Origin: Nonomuraea typhae
GTDB lineage: Bacteria > Actinomycetota > Actinomycetes > Streptosporangiales > Streptosporangiaceae
Length of the DNA: 64,000 nucleotides
NCBI RefSeq assembly: GCF_009760925.1
Contig: NZ_VRLV01000001.1
Coordinates: forward strand, 1,302,001-1,366,000
Reading direction: 5' to 3'
Positions 24,014 to 32,731 of this stretch are shown here, in pieces. Positions within the stretch are counted from its first letter, which is position 1; every line of letters starts with the position of its first letter. The position numbers and the translations under genes are program-made. The notes beneath the pieces are model-generated. The model searched no databases. It had not been told where the DNA came from and saw only the letters and a program-made list of their open reading frames with translations.

Positions 24014-25579
24014 TCAGAGTCCGCAGAGTTCCGACAGGGACTTTGCGGACTTGTTCGTGTTCCGGGTCGGTGTCTGGGTCGGGCCGGCCGCCGTGCGCGT
24101 GGGCGACGGGCTCGGGGTGCCCGAGGCCGTGCCGGGACCGCCGGAAGCCTGGGCGACCTGCGTGGTGCGGGCCGGCTTGAGCGAGTCGCTGATCGCCTTG
24201 GCGGACGCCTTGCGGATCTTGACCCAGTCGGGGCGGCCCGAGTAGAACTCCGGCGGCACGAACTGCAGGCTGGTGATCCGGCCGCCCTTGACCTTCACGG
24301 CCAGGTTGACCAAGTGCTCCAGCAGGTCCTGGGGGATGTTGGTGGAGGCCATGCGCTTGGCGGCGGCGGCGATGCCCTTGAAGTTGCTCAGGACCTTCAC
24401 GGGCGTGGCCTGCTGGGCGAACGCGCCGATGACGCACCGCTGGCGGGCCATGCGGGAGAAGTCGTCGCTGCCCACGCGCGAGCGGCCGTACCAGAGGGCC
24501 TCCTCGCCCGACAGGACCTGGAAGCCCGCCTTGATCGTGCCGGCGGTGCCGTACAGGCCGCCCCATTTGATGTCCTGGTCGACCCGGATCTTCAGGCCGC
24601 CGATCGCGTCGACCAGGTGGGCGAAGCCGTACATGTTGATCAGAGCGTAGTAATCGATCTTGAGGCCGAGCGTGTGGCCGATGGCGTCCATGAGGACGCG
24701 CGGGCCCTTGTTCCTGCCTCCGGCCGCCTGCGGGTTGTCGTTGGCGAACTGCCAGACCTCGTTGAGCAGGCCGCCGTTGGGCAGCTCCGCCTGGAAGCCG
24801 TTGGGGAAGTGCTTGCCCATCGGGGTGCCGGGCGGGAAGCGCACGTGCTGGAGATTGCGGGGGAGGCTGAACAGCACGGTGTTGCCGGTCTGGACGTGCA
24901 CGCTGGCCACGGTCATGCTGTCGGTCCTGACGCCTTCGCGGTTGCCCGCGCCGTCGCCGCCCACCAGCAGGAAGTTGACCCGGTCGCGGCCGTTCCAGGG
25001 GTCCTCCTGCTTGACCGGGGCGATGTCGGGATCTTTCTCGCCGCTCGGGAAGATCTGCTGGATGGCGTCCTCGCCGCTGCGCACGAGCTCGGCGGTCAGG
25101 GCGAAGGGCGACATGACGGCGACGCCGAGAATGCCCACGGCGACGCCGGAGACGATCTGCCCCATCTGGCTGAGCCGGCCGGGCCGCAGCGCGATGTAGG
25201 AGGCGAGCAGGAGGGCGAACCACGCCAGCGCGCCGGCGGCCAGCGCGATCGTGATGCCGGTCGTCCAGCCGATGTAGACGCCGACCTCGGTCCCGTTGAT
25301 CAGGACGATGGCCAGGACGGTGACCAGGATGGCGGCGTAGACGCCGATGAGCGCCAGGCCGGTACGGCGATGCCCGGCGCGCAGGTGCGCGGCGCCGGGC
25401 ACGAGGACGGACAGCAGCGTCCAGCCGAGCATGGACGCGACGGTGAGCGGCTTGGCGAAGCGCGGAGCGGCCGGCCTGGCCTTCTCCGCGGTGGCTGGAC
25501 CGGCGCCGCGGGTCCGGCGCGGTGCCGCCCGCCGTTTCTTGCCCGCGGGCGCGGTGCCGACCTCTTCGTCCTTCGTCAC
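24014..25579 (-). CDS. LytR-CpsA-Psr (LCP) family protein
   Basis: Membrane-anchored phosphotransferase that attaches wall polymers such as teichoic acid or arabinogalactan-type glycans to peptidoglycan. 521 residues: basic Ala/Pro-rich cytoplasmic N-terminus, about four helices between residues 45 and 180, then the external LCP domain with VNFLLVGGDGAGNREGVRTD and SLPRNLQHVRFPPG (phosphate-binding Arg/Asp). The C-terminus is a Thr/Pro-rich tail. Four helices rather than one before the domain is unusual. GTG 25579 is preferred because GAAGGAG lies just upstream; an ATG six codons earlier is the alternative. Confidence 0.9.
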   Translation of the reverse strand: MTKDEEVGTAPAGKKRRAAPRRTRGAGPATAEKARPAAPRFAKPLTVASMLGWTLLSVLVPGAAHLRAGHRRTGLALIGVYAAILVTVLAIVLINGTEVGVYIGWTTGITIALAAGALAWFALLLASYIALRPGRLSQMGQIVSGVAVGILGVAVMSPFALTAELVRSGEDAIQQIFPSGEKDPDIAPVKQEDPWNGRDRVNFLLVGGDGAGNREGVRTDSMTVASVHVQTGNTVLFSLPRNLQHVRFPPGTPMGKHFPNGFQAELPNGGLLNEVWQFANDNPQAAGGRNKGPRVLMDAIGHTLGLKIDYYALINMYGFAHLVDAIGGLKIRVDQDIKWGGLYGTAGTIKAGFQVLSGEEALWYGRSRVGSDDFSRMARQRCVIGAFAQQATPVKVLSNFKGIAAAAKRMASTNIPQDLLEHLVNLAVKVKGGRITSLQFVPPEFYSGRPDWVKIRKASAKAISDSLKPARTTQVAQASGGPGTASGTPSPSPTRTAAGPTQTPTRNTNKSAKSLSELCGL

Positions 25580-25709
25580 ACCGGCTCCTTCAAGCATTTA
25601 CCAGGCAAGACCATGGCTTTGCCGCTGGTTGCACAAGATTGCCAGATTCTAGCCCCCATATAGGGACATCACAGACAACTGGCCAATCTGGGCTGAACGT
25701 CGGGTGACG

Positions 25710-27185
25710 TCAGGACGTCGAGGACGAGGAGGCCATCCACGTGTTGCACTGGTATGCCTGGTTGCGATCCCAGCCCTGGCGGAACCAGGCGTGGTTGTTG
25801 GCCGGAGAGCCGTGGTCGCGGGGATATCCGGGCCAGTCGCCGACCCGGGAGTAGAACCAGAACAGCTTGCCCCGGTTGGCCGGGCTGATCGGGTACGAGC
25901 TCGCCACGGCCTTCATAAACATGCCGCCGAAGCACGTCGCCTGGAGCTCCAACCTTCTACTGAGGGCGAGCTTCCCGCTGCGGCTGGTGGAGTCCAGGGT
26001 CTTCGACCACCAGGAGTCCATGACGCCGGTGATGTTCTGCACGTGGTGGCCGTACTCGTGGGCCATCATGCTGATGATCGCCCCGTTCCACGCCACGATC
26101 CGCCCGTACCCGAGCGCCTGGCCGTTCCCCCTGGCCATCGCCGAGGTGGAGGCGTAGATCGTGTTGTTGCGCGGGCAGTAGTAGGGCACGATGCTGCCCG
26201 GCGACGGGTAGTCGCCGCAGGCGCCCCGGCCGCGCTTGGCCGCGATCGCGTAGCCCGGCGGGCTCCAGTCGATCCCCTGACGCTCCAGGATCGGGCGCCA
26301 CGCGTTGTTCATGCACGCGCCGGTCTTCAGGATCAGCGCCTTGAGCCTGCTGTGGCTGAAGATGCTCACGTTGCCCGCCCGGCACTGCGTCCTGGGCAGC
26401 GCGCCCGCCCGGTACAACGTGTTCGTCCGCAGGCTCGTGTCCAGCTTCACCTGGGCCGGCGGGGTGACGGAGTCGTCGTCGTCCCGGGTGGGCGTCCGGA
26501 TCGGGGTGGGGACGCGGGTGGGCTGGATCGGCTCCCTGCCGGAGTCCGGGGTGGGCGGCGTGTAGGTGGGGCTGTAAGTCGGGATCGCGATGGGCGTCGT
26601 GGTCTCCGTGCCGGACTCGCCCCGGCCGAGCAGCCAGGCGCCGAGCACCAGCAGCACGCCCAGCGCGGCCACCACGCCGAACACCGCCCCGAGCACGGCC
26701 GCCGCGCCGGTGCCCTGCTTCCTGCGCGGCGGCTGCGGCCACTGGCGGAACTGGGCGGGTGGCGGGGGATTCCACTGCCCGGGCGGGAAACCCTGCTGCG
26801 GGTACGGCGGGCCCGGCTGATACGGCCCCTGAGGCGGCGCCGGATGCCGGGGCGCGGGATGCGGCGGCGCGTGGGGCGACTGATGCCGGGGTGGCTGAGG
26901 CCGGGGCGGCGCGGGTTGCGGATAGGGCTGGTTCGGCGCGGCCGGGTGGGGCTGGTTCGGCGCGGCGGGGTGGGGCTGGTTCGGTGCGGCAGGGTAGGGC
27001 GGACGTCCCTGTGGCGGCCCTTGCGGCGGCCCCTGAGGCGGTGGAGGCTGCTGGTAGGGCCCCTGCGGCGGTGCGGGCTGTGATCGGGGCTTCCGGTAGC
27101 CGGGTGGCGGCCACGGCCGGGACGGAGGCATCTGGGGCTGCCCCGGTCCCTGGGGCGGAGGTGGATATTGCCCGTTGCCTGTCAC
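25710..27185 (-). CDS. Membrane-anchored neutral zinc metallopeptidase with Pro/Gln-rich cytoplasmic region
   Basis: A 491-residue protein of the YpfJ-like zinc metallopeptidase group. Residues 1-160 are Pro/Gln/His-rich low complexity. One helix follows (AAAVLGAVFGVVAALGVLLVLGAWLL), then a Thr/Pro linker and the external protease domain. The zinc site is MMAHEYGHHVQN (HExGH) with a downstream Glu in RRLELQATCFGG. Four or more cysteines in the domain suggest disulfides. GTG 27185 has a GGGGG site 6 bases upstream. The substrate is unknown. Confidence 0.88.
   Translation of the reverse strand: MTGNGQYPPPPQGPGQPQMPPSRPWPPPGYRKPRSQPAPPQGPYQQPPPPQGPPQGPPQGRPPYPAAPNQPHPAAPNQPHPAAPNQPYPQPAPPRPQPPRHQSPHAPPHPAPRHPAPPQGPYQPGPPYPQQGFPPGQWNPPPPAQFRQWPQPPRRKQGTGAAAVLGAVFGVVAALGVLLVLGAWLLGRGESGTETTTPIAIPTYSPTYTPPTPDSGREPIQPTRVPTPIRTPTRDDDDSVTPPAQVKLDTSLRTNTLYRAGALPRTQCRAGNVSIFSHSRLKALILKTGACMNNAWRPILERQGIDWSPPGYAIAAKRGRGACGDYPSPGSIVPYYCPRNNTIYASTSAMARGNGQALGYGRIVAWNGAIISMMAHEYGHHVQNITGVMDSWWSKTLDSTSRSGKLALSRRLELQATCFGGMFMKAVASSYPISPANRGKLFWFYSRVGDWPGYPRDHGSPANNHAWFRQGWDRNQAYQCNTWMASSSSTS
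26925..26996. repeat. Three 24-bp tandem repeats inside the zinc peptidase gene
   Basis: Units at 26925-26948, 26949-26972 and 26973-26996 differ at only a few bases. They encode an eight-residue repeat (PAAPNQPH) in the disordered N-terminal region of the peptidase. The copy number is likely to vary between strains. Confidence 0.85.
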
Positions 27186-27375
27186 CGTGAGCCCCCTTTG
27201 CCCCGATGTCCGCAATGTCGTGAACAGTCAGGACCTTTGCCGAATTTGGGGCAGAAGCATACTGATTTATCACCCGTCACGGATGTGGGCGTGCTCGGTT
27301 ACAGACCGAAATCATTCGAGGTGATCTCTGCTATGTGCCGGACCGACAAGGCCCTCGTGTCCTAGCTTCATTGGC

Positions 27376-28245
27376 ATGAATCTGCAGCAGCTCCGCTATG
27401 TGGTCGCAACTGCGGAGCACCGCACCATGACCGACGCGGCCAGATCGCTTTACATTGCGCAACCTGCGCTTTCGCGGGCGATCCGGGACCTCGAACGCGA
27501 GCTGGGCATGACGCTCTTCGCGCGCTCGGGTCGCGGCGTTGTGGTCACCGCACAGGGCAGGCGCGTCATCAAACTGGCAAGGGAGGCACTCGATGCCGTA
27601 AGTGAGATCGAAGCACTCGCGAGCCACGGCGGATCCCCGGACGTGGAGCTGCGCATCGCCGCCACTCCGAGTCTGGAGGCCGGCCTGGCGGGCCGTCTGG
27701 TCCCCGCCTACAACGCCGAGCATCCGGGGGTGCGCGTGCAGATCGTGCGCTGTGAGGGACGTGAGGGCGTGGTGATGGCCATCAGGGAGTCGCGGGCCGA
27801 CCTCGGCCTGACCGACCTCCCGGTCCCCACGGACCTGATCACCCATCCGCTGGAGCGCCAGGAGATCGTGCTGATCTCGCCGCCCGGCCTCGACCTGCCG
27901 GACCCGGTGCCGATGGGACGCCTGCACGGCATGCGGCTGGCGCTTCCCTCGCGGGGGTCCGTGCGGCGCAGGGAGCTGGACGCGATGTTCGGCAAGTTCT
28001 CCGTCACCCCGGTGGTGGTGCTCGAGACCGACGAGCGCAACGGCTGGCTCAACGCGGTCCGGTCGGGGCAGGCGTCCCTGCTCTGGTACCGGGGGCTGGC
28101 CGAGATGGCCGTCCGCGCGGGCCTGGTGGTCCGCTCGCTGGAACCCGCGGTGCGGCGCGTCATCGCCGTCGTGCACGCCCGCAAGAGGCTGCCGCTGAGC
28201 GCCCAGGACTTCCTGGCGACAGCGGAGAAGGGAAGCGCCGCCTAA
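27376..28245 (+). CDS. LysR-family transcriptional regulator
   Basis: A 289-residue regulator with the N-terminal LysR helix-turn-helix (MNLQQLRYVVATAEHRTMTD, then AQPALSRAIRDLERELG) and a periplasmic-binding-like effector domain. It is followed after 10 bases by the glyoxalase-like gene and then the dihydropteroate-synthase-like gene, so it may regulate that short unit. The 190-base gap upstream is shared with the divergent peptidase gene. Confidence 0.92.
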   Translation: MNLQQLRYVVATAEHRTMTDAARSLYIAQPALSRAIRDLERELGMTLFARSGRGVVVTAQGRRVIKLAREALDAVSEIEALASHGGSPDVELRIAATPSLEAGLAGRLVPAYNAEHPGVRVQIVRCEGREGVVMAIRESRADLGLTDLPVPTDLITHPLERQEIVLISPPGLDLPDPVPMGRLHGMRLALPSRGSVRRRELDAMFGKFSVTPVVVLETDERNGWLNAVRSGQASLLWYRGLAEMAVRAGLVVRSLEPAVRRVIAVVHARKRLPLSAQDFLATAEKGSAA

Positions 28246-28255
28246 CATCCTCCTC

Positions 28256-28858
28256 ATGGATCACCTGGTATTCGCCACCCCGTACCTGCGCGACACCGTT
28301 CACGAGGTCGGCAGGCTGCTCGGCGTTCACCCCGTCGAGGGCGGCAGGCACGTGGGCCTGGGCACCCGCAACCACCTCCTGGGACTCGGCGGCCGCCGAT
28401 ACCTGGAGATAGTCGGCCCGGACGAAGACCAGCCCGATCCCGAGTCCCCCCGTCCCTTCGGCATCGACACCCTCACCGCGCCGCGCCTGATCACCTGGGC
28501 CGTCGAACCCCCGGACCTGGACGAAGCCATCGCCAGGGCCCGAGACGTCGGCTACGATCCCGGACCGGCCGTGCCGATGTCCCGCCGTACTCCCGCGGGA
28601 GACCTGCTGGAGTGGCGGCTGACCCTCCCTCACGAGGGCACCCACGACGGAGTGGTGCCCTTCCTGATCGACTGGGGCACGACGCCCCACCCGTCGGGCA
28701 CGTTGCCCGAGGTGAAACTGGCCGCCTTCCACGCCGGCCACCCCGACCCGGACGCGGTCCTGTCCGACCTCGCGGCGCTGGGCGCCGAGCTCGAGGTACG
28801 GCAGGCCGACGCGCCCGTCCTGGTCGCCACCTTCGCCGGCGGGCAGACGCTGTCATGA
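28256..28858 (+). CDS. Glyoxalase-like domain protein
   Basis: A 200-residue protein of the glyoxalase-like (PF13468-type) group. It starts MDHLVFATPYLRDTVHEVGR, a typical metal-ligand His-containing strand, and continues with RNHLLGLGGRRYLEIVGPD. The second half has PVMSRRTPAGDLLEWRLTLP-like sequence and FLIDWGTTPHPS. These proteins bind small substrates; no specific reaction is known. Its stop overlaps the next ATG (ATGA), so it is coupled to the FolP2-like gene. Confidence 0.85.
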   Translation: MDHLVFATPYLRDTVHEVGRLLGVHPVEGGRHVGLGTRNHLLGLGGRRYLEIVGPDEDQPDPESPRPFGIDTLTAPRLITWAVEPPDLDEAIARARDVGYDPGPAVPMSRRTPAGDLLEWRLTLPHEGTHDGVVPFLIDWGTTPHPSGTLPEVKLAAFHAGHPDPDAVLSDLAALGAELEVRQADAPVLVATFAGGQTLS

Positions 28859-29688
28859 CGGGCATCCTGCGCCTGGGCGGGCGCACCTTCGCCCCCGGCG
28901 AGTTCGCCATCATGGCCGTCGTCAACCGCACCCCCGACTCCTTCTACGACAAAGGCCGCACCTACGGCTTCGGCGCGGCACTGGACGCCGTGGACGCCGC
29001 GGTCGCGGGCGGCGCCGACATCGTCGACATCGGCGGCGTCAAGGCGGGCCCCGGCGACGACGTGGACGCCACCGAGGAGATCCGCCGCGTGGCCGGACTG
29101 GTCGAGGCGGTCCGCGACCGCCACCCGAGCCTCCTGATCAGCGTCGACACCTGGCGCGCCGAAGTGGGCGAGGTGGTCGCCCGCGCCGGCGCCCACCTGC
29201 TCAACGACACCTGGGGCGGCGTCGATCCCCGCCTGGCCGAGGTGGCCGCCCGGCACGGCGCCGGCCTGGTGTGCGCGCACGCGGGCCGGGTGGAGCCGCG
29301 CACGCGCCCCCACCGCATCGCCTACGCCGACGTGGTGGGCGACGTCGTCTCCCTGACGGTCGAGCTGGCCGAGCGGGCGGCGGCCGCCGGCGTGGCCCGC
29401 GAGTCGATCCTCATCGACCCGGCCCACGACTTCGGCAAGAACACCTTCCACTCGCTGGAGGTCAGCAGGCGGCTCGACGAGCTGGTGGCGACCACCTGGC
29501 CGGTCCTGGTGGCGGTGTCGAACAAGGACTTCGTCGGCGAGACGCTCGGCGGCCTGCCCGTCGACCGGCGGCACGCCGGGACCATCGCCACCCTCGCCGT
29601 CTCGGCGCTCCAGGGCGCCCGGGTCTTCCGCGTGCACGACGCCGCCTCCGCCCGCGCCGCGCTCACCGCGATCACCGGCCTCGCGTAG
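28855..29688 (+). CDS. Dihydropteroate synthase homologue, FolP2 type
   Basis: A 277-residue TIM-barrel protein. DHPS motifs are present: VVNRTPDSFYDKG, DIVDIGGVKAGPG, LISVDTWRA, LLNDTWGGVDP and ILIDPAHDFGKN. The wording matches mycobacterial FolP2, a paralogue reported not to work as a normal dihydropteroate synthase, rather than FolP1. It is not in a folate operon; it follows LysR and glyoxalase-like genes with an ATGA overlap. Its reaction is therefore open. The ATG at 28855 is used; longer upstream reading is a shadow. Confidence 0.85.
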   Translation: MTGILRLGGRTFAPGEFAIMAVVNRTPDSFYDKGRTYGFGAALDAVDAAVAGGADIVDIGGVKAGPGDDVDATEEIRRVAGLVEAVRDRHPSLLISVDTWRAEVGEVVARAGAHLLNDTWGGVDPRLAEVAARHGAGLVCAHAGRVEPRTRPHRIAYADVVGDVVSLTVELAERAAAAGVARESILIDPAHDFGKNTFHSLEVSRRLDELVATTWPVLVAVSNKDFVGETLGGLPVDRRHAGTIATLAVSALQGARVFRVHDAASARAALTAITGLA

Positions 29689-29777
29689 CCGCCGATCCGG
29701 GCTGCAAACGGAGTGCAAGACCTTGGTCATGCGTTGTGCAACACCGGGTTGGCAGGATTTGCGGCGGAGGAGAGCGG

Positions 29778-32633
29778 ATGCGATTCAAGATTCTCGGACC
29801 GCTGCTGGTCGAAGACGAAGGAGAGGAGCTCCACCTCGGGGGCAGTCTCCAGCGCGTCGTCATGGCGATGCTGCTGCTCGAAGCCAACCGGGTCGTCCCG
29901 CTGGAGCGGATGATCGAGGCCGCCTGGGGCGAGAACCCGCCGGGCACCGCCCGCAACCAGGTGCAGATCCGGATCTCACAGCTGCGCCGCGTGCTGCGGG
30001 ACACGGCCACGCCGTACCAGACGCTCATCACACGTCCGCCCGGCTACCTCGTGAAGGTCGGGCCGGGGCGGCTGGACCTCGCCGAGTTCGACGAGCTCGT
30101 CGCACGGGCTGGCGGCGAGCAGCCCGTCCAGGCCGCGCGCACGCTGCGCGCGGCGCTGGCGCTCTGGCGCGGACCGGCGCTGTCGGACGTGGACAGCGAC
30201 CTGATCCGGCCCGTGGTGCACGACCTCGAAGAGCGCCGCCTGCTCGCCCACGAGCAGTGCCTGGAGCTGGAACTGGGGCTCGGCCGCCATCTGCAGCTCG
30301 TCGGCGAGCTGCGCAGGCTGACCCAGGCCCACCCGCTGCGCGAGCGCATGCACCAGCACCTCATGCTGGCCCTCTACCGGTCCGGGCGGCAGGCCGAGGC
30401 GCTGGACGCCTACCGCGCCTACCGCGAGATGCTGCTCGACACGCTCGGCCTGGAGCCCGGCGACGAGCTGCGCCGCCTGGAACTGGCCGTCCTCAACCAG
30501 GACAGCGAGCTCGACGGCCCGGCCCCGCTCGTGCGGCCGGTGCCGGTGCCGCGCCAGTTACCGCCGATGATCTCCACGCTGTCCGGCCGCGACGAGGAGA
30601 TGGTCCGCGTCGCCGGCATGCTCACCGGCGAGCCCGCCCCCGGCCCGCTGCCCGTGGCCGCGATCGTGGGCCGGGCCGGCGTCGGCAAGACCGAGCTGGC
30701 CGTGCACGCCGCCCACGAGCTGGCCGCCCACTATCCCGACGGCCAGCTCTACGTCGACCTTCGCGGCGGGCAGAACGACCCGGCGGACGTGCTCAGCATG
30801 TTCCTGCGCGCGCTCGGCACCGGCACGATCCCGCGCTCGGCCGAGGAACGCGGCGCGCTGTTCCGCTCCACGGTCGCCGGCCGGCGCCTGCTCGTCCTGC
30901 TCGACAACGCCGGCTCCTTCGAGCAGGTCTGGCCGCTGCTGCCCGGCGGCGCGCCCTGCGGCGTGCTGGTGACCTGCCGCGAGCGGCCCGTCGGCCTGAC
31001 CGAGCACTGGGTCGTCAGGCTGGAGGTCCTCGACGACACCGGCGCCCTCACCCTGCTGACCGGCGACGTCGGCGAGGCGCGCGCCGCCGCCGAACCCGCC
31101 GCGCTGCGCCGCCTGGCCGTCCAGTGCGGCGGGATGCCCCTGGCGCTGCGCATCGCCGGCGCCCGCCTGGCCCGGCGCCCGCACTGGACCGTCGAGACCC
31201 TCGTCGGCATGCTCAGCGACTCACGCACCATGCTCGACGTGCTCAGCCACGGCGACCTCGAGGTGCGGGCCAGCCTGGAGGTCTCCTACCGCGGCCTGTC
31301 GGCCAGGGCGCGCACGCTGCTGCGGCGCATCGGCCTGACCGACAGCCCGCAGATGACCGGCTGGCTGGCGGGGGCGCTGCTCGACGCCGACGCCACCGCC
31401 GCCCTCGACGAGCTGGCCGACGCCTCCCTGCTGACCCGCAGAGGCGACCGCCACGTCATCCACGACCTCGTCCGCGCCTTCGCCGGCGAGCGCGCCCTGG
31501 TCGAGGAGACCGGCGACCAGCGCCTGGCCGCCCTGGACCGGGCCTGCTCGGTCTTCTTCCACCTCAGCGAACGCGCCCACGAACGCTTCTACGGCGGCCA
31601 CTTCACGCTGCTGCGCGGCAAGGGCGGCAGCGCGCCGGCCACGCCCGCCCAGGCCGACGAGATCATCGGCGCCGACCCGCTGGCCTGGCTCGACGGCGAA
31701 CGCGCCACCCTGCTCGCCCTGGTCCGCCAGTCGGCCGCGCACGGCCTGGACGAGCTGTGCTGGAGCATCGCCATGACGGCGATCACGCTGTTCGAGACCC
31801 ACGGCTACTTCGACGAATGGCGGGCCGTCAGCGAACTCGCCCTGCGCGCCTGCCGGGAGTCCGGCAACATCCGCGGCGAGGGCGCGATGGTCTACTCCCT
31901 CAGTTCCCTGGCCGTCTTCCAGCAGAGGTACGGCGAGGCCCACCCGATGCTGACCCGGGCGCTGGAGTTGTTCGACCAGGTCGGCGAGACCCACGGCCGG
32001 GCCCTGGCGCTGCGCAACATGGCGATGGTCGAGCGCATGCGCGGCGAGAGCGAGGCCGCCCGGGGCCGCTACGAGCAGGCGTTACCGCTGCTGCGCGCCG
32101 TCGGCGACCGGGCCGCCGAGGCGCACGCGCTGGTGAACCTGGGCGTCATCCATCTGGAGCGGGGCAGCCTGGACGAGGGCGGCCCGATGCTGGAGGAGGC
32201 CCTGTCGATCTTCCGGATGGAGGGGGTGCCGCGCGGCGAGGCGCAGGCGCTCAACTCCATCGGCCGCCTGGCGCTGCTGCGCGGGGAGAACCAGCGGGCG
32301 CTGTCCGCCTTCGAGGCCGCGGCCGTGATCGTGCGCGGGGTACGCGACCGGATCGGCGAAGCCTATGTGCTGCAGGGCATCGCCGAGGCCAGGATCGCGC
32401 TGGGCCAGGCCGAGGAGGCGAAGGGCACCCTGTCGTCCGCCCTGGACCTGGCCGAGCGGCTGGGGGAGCGGCTCATCGCCGGCCGCATCCGGCTGAATCT
32501 GGGGCTGCTCATGATGGAGGACGGCGACCGGGCCGCCGCGGACCATCTGGAGGAGGCGTACGCGCTGTTCGAGGAGATCGGGGCCGAGCCCTGGCGGGCC
32601 AAGGCGGCCGCCGCCCTGGCCCGCACCCGGTGA
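29778..32633 (+). CDS. AfsR/SARP-type regulator with NB-ARC and TPR domains
   Basis: A 951-residue signal-integrating activator. Residues 1-95 are an OmpR-like winged helix (MRFKILGPLLVEDEGEELHL, QVQIRISQLRRVLRD), residues 100-245 the bacterial transcriptional activation domain, residues 260-560 an NB-ARC ATPase (Walker A IVGRAGVGKTELAV, Walker B RRLLVLLDNAGSF, GGMPLALRIAGARL), and the rest TPR repeats. All domains are intact. GGAGGAGAGCGG precedes the ATG at 29778. No antibiotic cluster is visible within reach, so its targets are unknown. Confidence 0.93.
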   Translation: MRFKILGPLLVEDEGEELHLGGSLQRVVMAMLLLEANRVVPLERMIEAAWGENPPGTARNQVQIRISQLRRVLRDTATPYQTLITRPPGYLVKVGPGRLDLAEFDELVARAGGEQPVQAARTLRAALALWRGPALSDVDSDLIRPVVHDLEERRLLAHEQCLELELGLGRHLQLVGELRRLTQAHPLRERMHQHLMLALYRSGRQAEALDAYRAYREMLLDTLGLEPGDELRRLELAVLNQDSELDGPAPLVRPVPVPRQLPPMISTLSGRDEEMVRVAGMLTGEPAPGPLPVAAIVGRAGVGKTELAVHAAHELAAHYPDGQLYVDLRGGQNDPADVLSMFLRALGTGTIPRSAEERGALFRSTVAGRRLLVLLDNAGSFEQVWPLLPGGAPCGVLVTCRERPVGLTEHWVVRLEVLDDTGALTLLTGDVGEARAAAEPAALRRLAVQCGGMPLALRIAGARLARRPHWTVETLVGMLSDSRTMLDVLSHGDLEVRASLEVSYRGLSARARTLLRRIGLTDSPQMTGWLAGALLDADATAALDELADASLLTRRGDRHVIHDLVRAFAGERALVEETGDQRLAALDRACSVFFHLSERAHERFYGGHFTLLRGKGGSAPATPAQADEIIGADPLAWLDGERATLLALVRQSAAHGLDELCWSIAMTAITLFETHGYFDEWRAVSELALRACRESGNIRGEGAMVYSLSSLAVFQQRYGEAHPMLTRALELFDQVGETHGRALALRNMAMVERMRGESEAARGRYEQALPLLRAVGDRAAEAHALVNLGVIHLERGSLDEGGPMLEEALSIFRMEGVPRGEAQALNSIGRLALLRGENQRALSAFEAAAVIVRGVRDRIGEAYVLQGIAEARIALGQAEEAKGTLSSALDLAERLGERLIAGRIRLNLGLLMMEDGDRAAADHLEEAYALFEEIGAEPWRAKAAAALARTR

Positions 32634-32697
32634 AAGCCGGACGCCCGGTGAAAGCCGGAGGCCCGGTGGAAGGCGGACGCCCGCTGAAGGGCGGGCG
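32626..32697. repeat. Four imperfect 18-bp tandem repeats after the SARP gene
   Basis: Units starting at 32626, 32644, 32662 and 32680 follow the pattern CCCGGTGAAAGCCGGACG with increasing divergence. The first unit contains the SARP stop codon. They lie between convergent genes and may include weak hairpins, but no clear terminator is formed. Confidence 0.75.
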
Positions 32698-32731
32698 CTC
32701 GCCGGCCCCTGGTCGCCCGCGCCGGGCCCCC

